Source of the DNA: Meiothermus sp.
Lineage (GTDB): Bacteria > Deinococcota > Deinococci > Deinococcales > Thermaceae
Length of the DNA stretch: 64,000 nucleotides
Reading direction: 5' to 3'
Assembly: GCF_026004115.1 (NCBI RefSeq)
Contig: NZ_BPIM01000001.1
Location: 1,550,001 to 1,614,000 of the forward strand
Shown here: positions 60,105 through 64,000 of the stretch, in pieces
How positions within the stretch are numbered: the first letter of the stretch is position 1
Layout: each line of letters starts with the position of its first letter
Program-made: the position numbers and the translations under genes
Notes under the pieces: generated by a model
Database searches by the model: none
The model's input: only the letters and a program-made list of their open reading frames with translations
What the model was told of the DNA's origin: nothing

Positions 60105-61158
60105 AACTGCGCCACAGGGCCTCGAGGGGCCCCCGGCCAAAACGCCCCAGCCACCACCGGCTAAGGATGACCTGCAAGGCCACAAACCCTACTGCTATCA
60201 GCGGAAACCACAGAGGGTGTACCTGCCCGTATAGCCCCAGCCCATAGCCATAGAAGACTGTACTCATCACGGCAGACTGGAGCAGGTAGTTGCTGAGGGG
60301 CATCCGGCCTGCGTACTGCAAGCTGTGAAGCCAGCCCAGCCGGGGCCAGGCCAAGCGAAAGAGGGCCATGTACACGAGGGCAAAGGCCAGCCCGCCCAGT
60401 CCGCGCAAGGGTTGGAGGTCGGGGTGCTGGGCGTTGTAGAGGTTGACCGGAATTCCCACCAAAAGCCCCACGGCCACCACCCGCCACAGCGTGGCCTGGC
60501 CAAAGGTCTGCCAGCGCGGGGCCAGGTACATCCCCAACAAAAACAGGCCCACCAACTCGGCCCCAAAAACCAAAGAGGCCAGGGGGGTGTTGTAGAGCCA
60601 GGTCTCGAGCCGCACCCCACTCACTTCCCTGAAACTCCCATGGGCAAAAACCTCGTCGCTGCCGACAGCGGGCATCTGAGCGCGCAAAGAGGTGCTGAAC
60701 CACCACATCAAGACATAGCCGGCCAGCAGGAACCTGGCAATGTTCCAAGGCTGTTGTTTCTGACCCAGATAGCGCAGGGCGAAGAGGCCCAGAATGGCAT
60801 AGGTACCCAGGATGTCGCCGTCGAACAAAAAAATACCGTGCAGCGCCCCCAGCCCCAGCAGCCAGCCCAGGCGACGCCGCAGCAGCGATAGGGCATCCTG
60901 GCCGGCTGCCACAAAACGCTGGTATTGCAGGGCCAGCCCCAGCCCAAACAGAATCGAGAAGATGGTATAAAACTTGCCGCTAAAGAAAAAAGCCAGCACT
61001 TCACGGCCCAGAAGGTAACTTTCCGAGACCCCATGCCGGGTGGCATAAAGCCCCACCCCGGCCAGGTGTTCCAGGTTCACCGCCAGGATGCCCACCAGCG
61101 CTAACCCCCGCACGGCATCGAGGAAAGCATCACGCTCTACCGGGGGCAGCGGCTGCAC
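60076..61158 (-). CDS. DUF418 membrane protein
   Basis: A 360-residue protein with about nine membrane helices. The start block DAFLDAVRGLALVGILAVN, GKFYTIFSILFGLGLALQ and RMPLSNYLLQS are typical of DUF418 (YeiB-like) proteins, whose role is unknown. I choose the GTG at 61158: it lies 6 bp behind TACAAT, in line with leaderless starts nearby. A longer frame upstream would cross the divergent promoter and gene. Confidence 0.82.
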   Translation of the reverse strand: MQPLPPVERDAFLDAVRGLALVGILAVNLEHLAGVGLYATRHGVSESYLLGREVLAFFFSGKFYTIFSILFGLGLALQYQRFVAAGQDALSLLRRRLGWLLGLGALHGIFLFDGDILGTYAILGLFALRYLGQKQQPWNIARFLLAGYVLMWWFSTSLRAQMPAVGSDEVFAHGSFREVSGVRLETWLYNTPLASLVFGAELVGLFLLGMYLAPRWQTFGQATLWRVVAVGLLVGIPVNLYNAQHPDLQPLRGLGGLAFALVYMALFRLAWPRLGWLHSLQYAGRMPLSNYLLQSAVMSTVFYGYGLGLYGQVHPLWFPLIAVGFVALQVILSRWWLGRFGRGPLEALWRSFTYRAGPRA

Positions 61159-61195
61159 CAGCTGATTGTACGGGGATTGCTTTAGAATCGGGTAT
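61159..61195. promoter_or_regulatory. divergent leaderless promoters
   Basis: A gap of only 37 bp carries TACAAT 6 bp before the GTG of the DUF418 gene (minus) and TAGAAT 7 bp before the ATG of the DinB-like gene (plus). Confidence 0.55.
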
Positions 61196-61702
61196 ATGCA
61201 AACGCCGGTGCAAATACCCCCCTTTTTACGGGGCGACGTGGAAGGTGTCCACCTGATTGTTTCGGTTTGGTTGCGCAGCCTCGAGGAGGTTGAGGAAATA
61301 GTGGCCAGGTGGGCTTCCGACCTGAGCCCCGCAGGCTTCTGGTGGGTGCCTGCGCCGGGCACCAACCCCATTGGGGGTCTGGTGCGGCATATCGGGGGTT
61401 CGTCTTACCGCTTGATGTTGCGTGGAACCGGCCAGGAAGTGCCCGAGGCCATTCGCATTCGCCCAGCCGAGGAGATGGCCCCCTCTGGACGCGATCCCCA
61501 GGAGGTGTTGGCCGAGTTTGCCGAGCATATGGTCAAAACCAAAGCCGCGCTCCGAACCCTGACCATGAGCGACCTCGAGCGGGTGGTTCGGTTTGTCCAG
61601 TACGAAGTCAAGGCAGCCTATGTGCTCGATCATATTGCCGCCCATGCCCAGCACCACGCCGGCCAGATCATCACCACCCGCAAGCTGTGGAATGCGCAGT
61701 GA
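61196..61702 (+). CDS. DinB-fold protein
   Basis: A 168-residue four-helix protein of the DinB/YfiT type. Metal His positions are visible in GGLVRHIGGSSYRLM near residue 63 and in DHIAAHAQHHAGQI near 146. The family includes thiol (bacillithiol, mycothiol) transferases and many of unknown task. The ATG at 61196 is 7 bp after TAGAAT, so a leaderless mRNA is likely. Confidence 0.85.
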   Translation: MQTPVQIPPFLRGDVEGVHLIVSVWLRSLEEVEEIVARWASDLSPAGFWWVPAPGTNPIGGLVRHIGGSSYRLMLRGTGQEVPEAIRIRPAEEMAPSGRDPQEVLAEFAEHMVKTKAALRTLTMSDLERVVRFVQYEVKAAYVLDHIAAHAQHHAGQIITTRKLWNAQ

Positions 61703-61858
61703 TGGCTAATCAGAGCCGATACTCCATGGTCTATAGTCCATAGGCTATGGTTCATTGACGATAGCCAGGGAGGTTTGGTTGGGCCCTGGGAGCATGGGCG
61801 CGATTTAAATCCAATCTGGAACCCATCCAACTCATGCGCCGGATGGCAAGATTGGGGC

Positions 61859-63034
61859 ATGGGCAAAACTTTGTTTTCCAGGGCAATCTTGGGGCTGCTG
61901 GCTTTGGGGCTGCTGGCACTGGTACAGGCCTTTTCCACCGAACGGATGCAGGCCGACCTGCAGGCCCTGCAGTCCCAGGGGCCGCGGGTGGCGGGTACCC
62001 CGGCGGTGGCGGCGGCGGGCGAGTATCTGGCCGCAGAACTGCGCAAGGCGGGTTACACGGTGGAGTTTTTCCCCTTCACCTATAGCCGCACCCGCGACCA
62101 GGGCTCGAGCCTGGCGGTAGGCAGCACTGCTTTCCCCGTCAACAGCGTATCGGGCAGCCCGGGCCGGCGGGTAGACGGGCCCCTGGCGGTGGTGCCGGGG
62201 GCGGGGCTGGCCGACGACTTCGCGGGCCTGAACCTGCAAGGCCGCATTGCGGTGGTGCGCCGGGGGGGGATTCCGGGCCTCGAGAAAGCCCGCTTGGCCG
62301 CCGAAAAAGGTGCCCTGGCCATCATCCTGGTCACCGAAGAACCCAGCAGCACCCGCTTCACCTTTGGCGGCAGTAGCCCTATTCCGGGCGTGACCCTCTC
62401 CCGGAGTGACGGCGAGGTGCTATTCAACCAGGCTGGGGCGCGAGCGGTGCTGGAGACCCGCATCGTGACCGAGGAAGTCCAGGGGCGCAACGTGATTGCC
62501 AAACGGGGCAGCCAGAACCCCCTGGCCATTGTGGGTGCACACTACGACTCGGTGCCCGGCAGCCCAGGGGCCAACGACAATGCCTCGGGAACCGCGACGG
62601 TGCTCGAGCTGGCCCGCCAGCTTGCCGCTAGCCCCCTTTCCGAGCGCATCTGGTTTATGTTCTTCGACGGTGAAGAGGACGGGCTGTGGGGCTCGAGGCG
62701 CTTCGTGGAGCAAAACCCCGAGCTTGTGCGCGGCCTCAAGGCCATGCTCAATCTGGACATGGTGGGGGTGGACGTGAACGGCAGCCTGGGCATCGGGGGC
62801 AGCAACCAACTGCGGACCCTGGCCGACTGCAATGGCCTTCAGGTGGCCTGCGGCAGCGCGCCGGGCGGGGGCAGCGACCACGTGCCCTTTGCCCAGGCCG
62901 GGGTGCCGGTGCTCTTCTTCTTCCGGGGCCTCGACCCCAACTACCACCGCCCCACCGACACCCTCGCCGACCCGGTGCTCCTGGCCCAGACCGGACAGGT
63001 GGTGCAGGGCATTCTGGAGCGACTCTTGCGTTAG
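61859..63034 (+). CDS. exported M28-family aminopeptidase with PA domain
   Basis: A 391-residue zinc peptidase. Signal peptide: LFSRAILGLLALGLLALVQA. A protease-associated domain is inserted around residues 95-200 (GRIAVVRRGGIPGLEKA). Zinc ligands are complete: GAHYDSVPG (His), GANDNASG (Asp), FFDGEEDGLWG (Glu-Glu), NLDMVGVD (Asp) and NYHRPTDT (His). A Cys pair (DCNGLQVACG) may form a disulfide. The upstream 61703-61858 stretch is short, has palindromic CCATGG/CTATAG motifs and no gene. Confidence 0.92.
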   Translation: MGKTLFSRAILGLLALGLLALVQAFSTERMQADLQALQSQGPRVAGTPAVAAAGEYLAAELRKAGYTVEFFPFTYSRTRDQGSSLAVGSTAFPVNSVSGSPGRRVDGPLAVVPGAGLADDFAGLNLQGRIAVVRRGGIPGLEKARLAAEKGALAIILVTEEPSSTRFTFGGSSPIPGVTLSRSDGEVLFNQAGARAVLETRIVTEEVQGRNVIAKRGSQNPLAIVGAHYDSVPGSPGANDNASGTATVLELARQLAASPLSERIWFMFFDGEEDGLWGSRRFVEQNPELVRGLKAMLNLDMVGVDVNGSLGIGGSNQLRTLADCNGLQVACGSAPGGGSDHVPFAQAGVPVLFFFRGLDPNYHRPTDTLADPVLLAQTGQVVQGILERLLR

Positions 63035-63057
63035 CACAATCCCCAAAGCGGGGCTTC

Positions 63058-63972
63058 TTACGGCATCCAGTTACCGCCGCACACAATCACCGCCAGGCGC
63101 TCGGGCAGGTCGTAGTCCATCAGCACGGGCCCCAGGGCCAGCCCGGCGGTGGGCTCCACCACCTGCTTGAGGCGTTCCATCAACAGGCGCTGGGCTTGCA
63201 GGGTTACCTCGTCGGGCACGGTCAGGATGCGGTCTACGTGGTTTTGCATCACCGGGAAGGTTTTCTCCCCAATGACCAGGGTGCGCACCCCGTCGGCCAC
63301 GGTTTTAGGAGCCTGCATCAGCTTGACCCGTACCCCCACCTGAAGGCTCTGCTGGGCATCGTTGGCACCCTCGGGCTCCACCCCAATCACCGCTGTCTCG
63401 GGCCGCAGGGTTTTGACGACGGTGGCAATGCCGGAGATGAGCCCACCGCCACCCACCGCAACCAGTACTGCGTCTAAAGCAGGCACCTGCTCCAGGAGTT
63501 CCAGCGCCTGGGTACCTTGCCCCGCCATGACCCGCAAATCGTCGAAGGGGTGGATGAGCTCGTAGCCGGTCTCCTCGGCCAGTTTGCGCACCACCTGCTC
63601 GCGGTTTTCCACCGTTACGCCCTGGTCGTAGACCAGGGCCCCATAGGCGCGGGTGGCGGCTTTTTTGGTGGGGGAGGCGTCCTGGGGCATCACCACCAGG
63701 GCCGGAACCCCAATCACCTGAGCCGCATAGGCCACCCCCTGGGCGTGGTTGCCGGAAGAAACACCGATCAGGCCTTTGGGGTCTTGTAGCTGTAGGGCTG
63801 CGTTGAGGGCGCCACGGGCCTTAAAGCTGCCGGTTTTTTGCAGGTGTTCTGCTTTGAAAAAGAGCTTCTTTCCCAGCAGCCTGTCCAGGCCTGTGCTGGC
63901 CAGCACCGGGGTGCGGTGAATGTACGGGCCAATTCGGCGGGCAGCGCTCAGGATGTCTTCCAGGGTCAGCAC
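63058..63972 (-). CDS. threonine dehydratase/serine racemase-family PLP enzyme
   Basis: A 304-residue fold-type II PLP enzyme. The Schiff-base Lys is in LQKTGSFKARGA near residue 50, SSGNHAQGVAYAA near 75, and the phosphate-binding VAVGGGGLISGIA near 180. It lacks the C-terminal ACT regulatory domain of biosynthetic IlvA, so it is of the catabolic threonine dehydratase or serine racemase type; the substrate cannot be separated by eye. Ends the window with a short untranslated stretch (63973-64000). Confidence 0.9.
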   Translation of the reverse strand: MLTLEDILSAARRIGPYIHRTPVLASTGLDRLLGKKLFFKAEHLQKTGSFKARGALNAALQLQDPKGLIGVSSGNHAQGVAYAAQVIGVPALVVMPQDASPTKKAATRAYGALVYDQGVTVENREQVVRKLAEETGYELIHPFDDLRVMAGQGTQALELLEQVPALDAVLVAVGGGGLISGIATVVKTLRPETAVIGVEPEGANDAQQSLQVGVRVKLMQAPKTVADGVRTLVIGEKTFPVMQNHVDRILTVPDEVTLQAQRLLMERLKQVVEPTAGLALGPVLMDYDLPERLAVIVCGGNWMP

Positions 63973-64000
63973 AGCCCCATGCTAACAGGCAGGTGCGTAA

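Overview
The window is high-GC bacterial DNA whose protein families, dense gene packing, many start codons directly behind a -10 hexamer (leaderless-type) and heavy use of the palindrome CTCGAG all fit Deinococcota, family Thermaceae, most likely Meiothermus or a close relative. That placement is inference from style and content; there is no rRNA or marker gene to prove it.

The window mainly describes a sulfur-oxidising autotroph. A Calvin-Benson module (16.7-32.1 kb) carries form IC (red-type) RuBisCO cbbLS, its activase cbbX, phosphoribulokinase, glpX, transketolase, epimerase, two aldolases, CbbY, a ComB-type phosphatase, a Dabb protein, two small paralogous unknown proteins and a divergent CbbR-like LysR regulator. 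A HicA-HicB-SecB-like toxin-antitoxin-chaperone cassette sits inside this module. A 13-kb minus-strand Sox operon (47.6 to 34.1 kb) holds soxW-Y-Z-A-X-B-X-A, a rhodanese, a DUF302 protein, soxF-like flavoprotein, soxC, a SoxD-like cytochrome, a Rieske protein, a beta-propeller, CcdA and a cysteine-less CsoR-family protein. A third block (54.5 to 49.2 kb) holds sulfide:quinone reductase, a CstB-type persulfide dioxygenase-rhodanese, four more rhodanese genes and a TauE exporter: a cst-like sulfane-sulfur detoxification set. Electrons from sulfide and thiosulfate would feed respiration while the Calvin cycle fixes CO2.

Upstream (7.2-16.4 kb) lie a CstR/CsoR-type repressor, a TlpA-type thioredoxin with an Lgt-like membrane domain, a 46-residue membrane protein, a secreted unknown, a nosDFY/nosL-type copper operon without nosZ, thioredoxin reductase and a TDT-family carrier. 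A palindromic motif of the form ATACCC...GGGTAT lies in or next to the promoters of most of these units, of the sox operon, of cstB and of a TlpA-like gene, which suggests one persulfide- or copper-sensing regulon.

The left end (0-7 kb) has the 3' part of an MgtA-type ATPase, two universal stress proteins, a CBS protein, a baeRF/VLRF1-like protein and an orphan nucleoside/sugar-type ABC ATPase. The right end (54.6-64 kb) has a LysR regulator, tRNA-Asp and tRNA-Phe, trpF, lutBA, small conserved proteins, a DUF418 membrane protein, a DinB-fold protein, an M28 peptidase and a threonine dehydratase/serine racemase-family enzyme. Four copies of a 130-200 bp two-hairpin element (MITE-like) and two further degenerate repeat pairs are scattered between genes. 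No CRISPR array, prophage or intact insertion sequence was seen.
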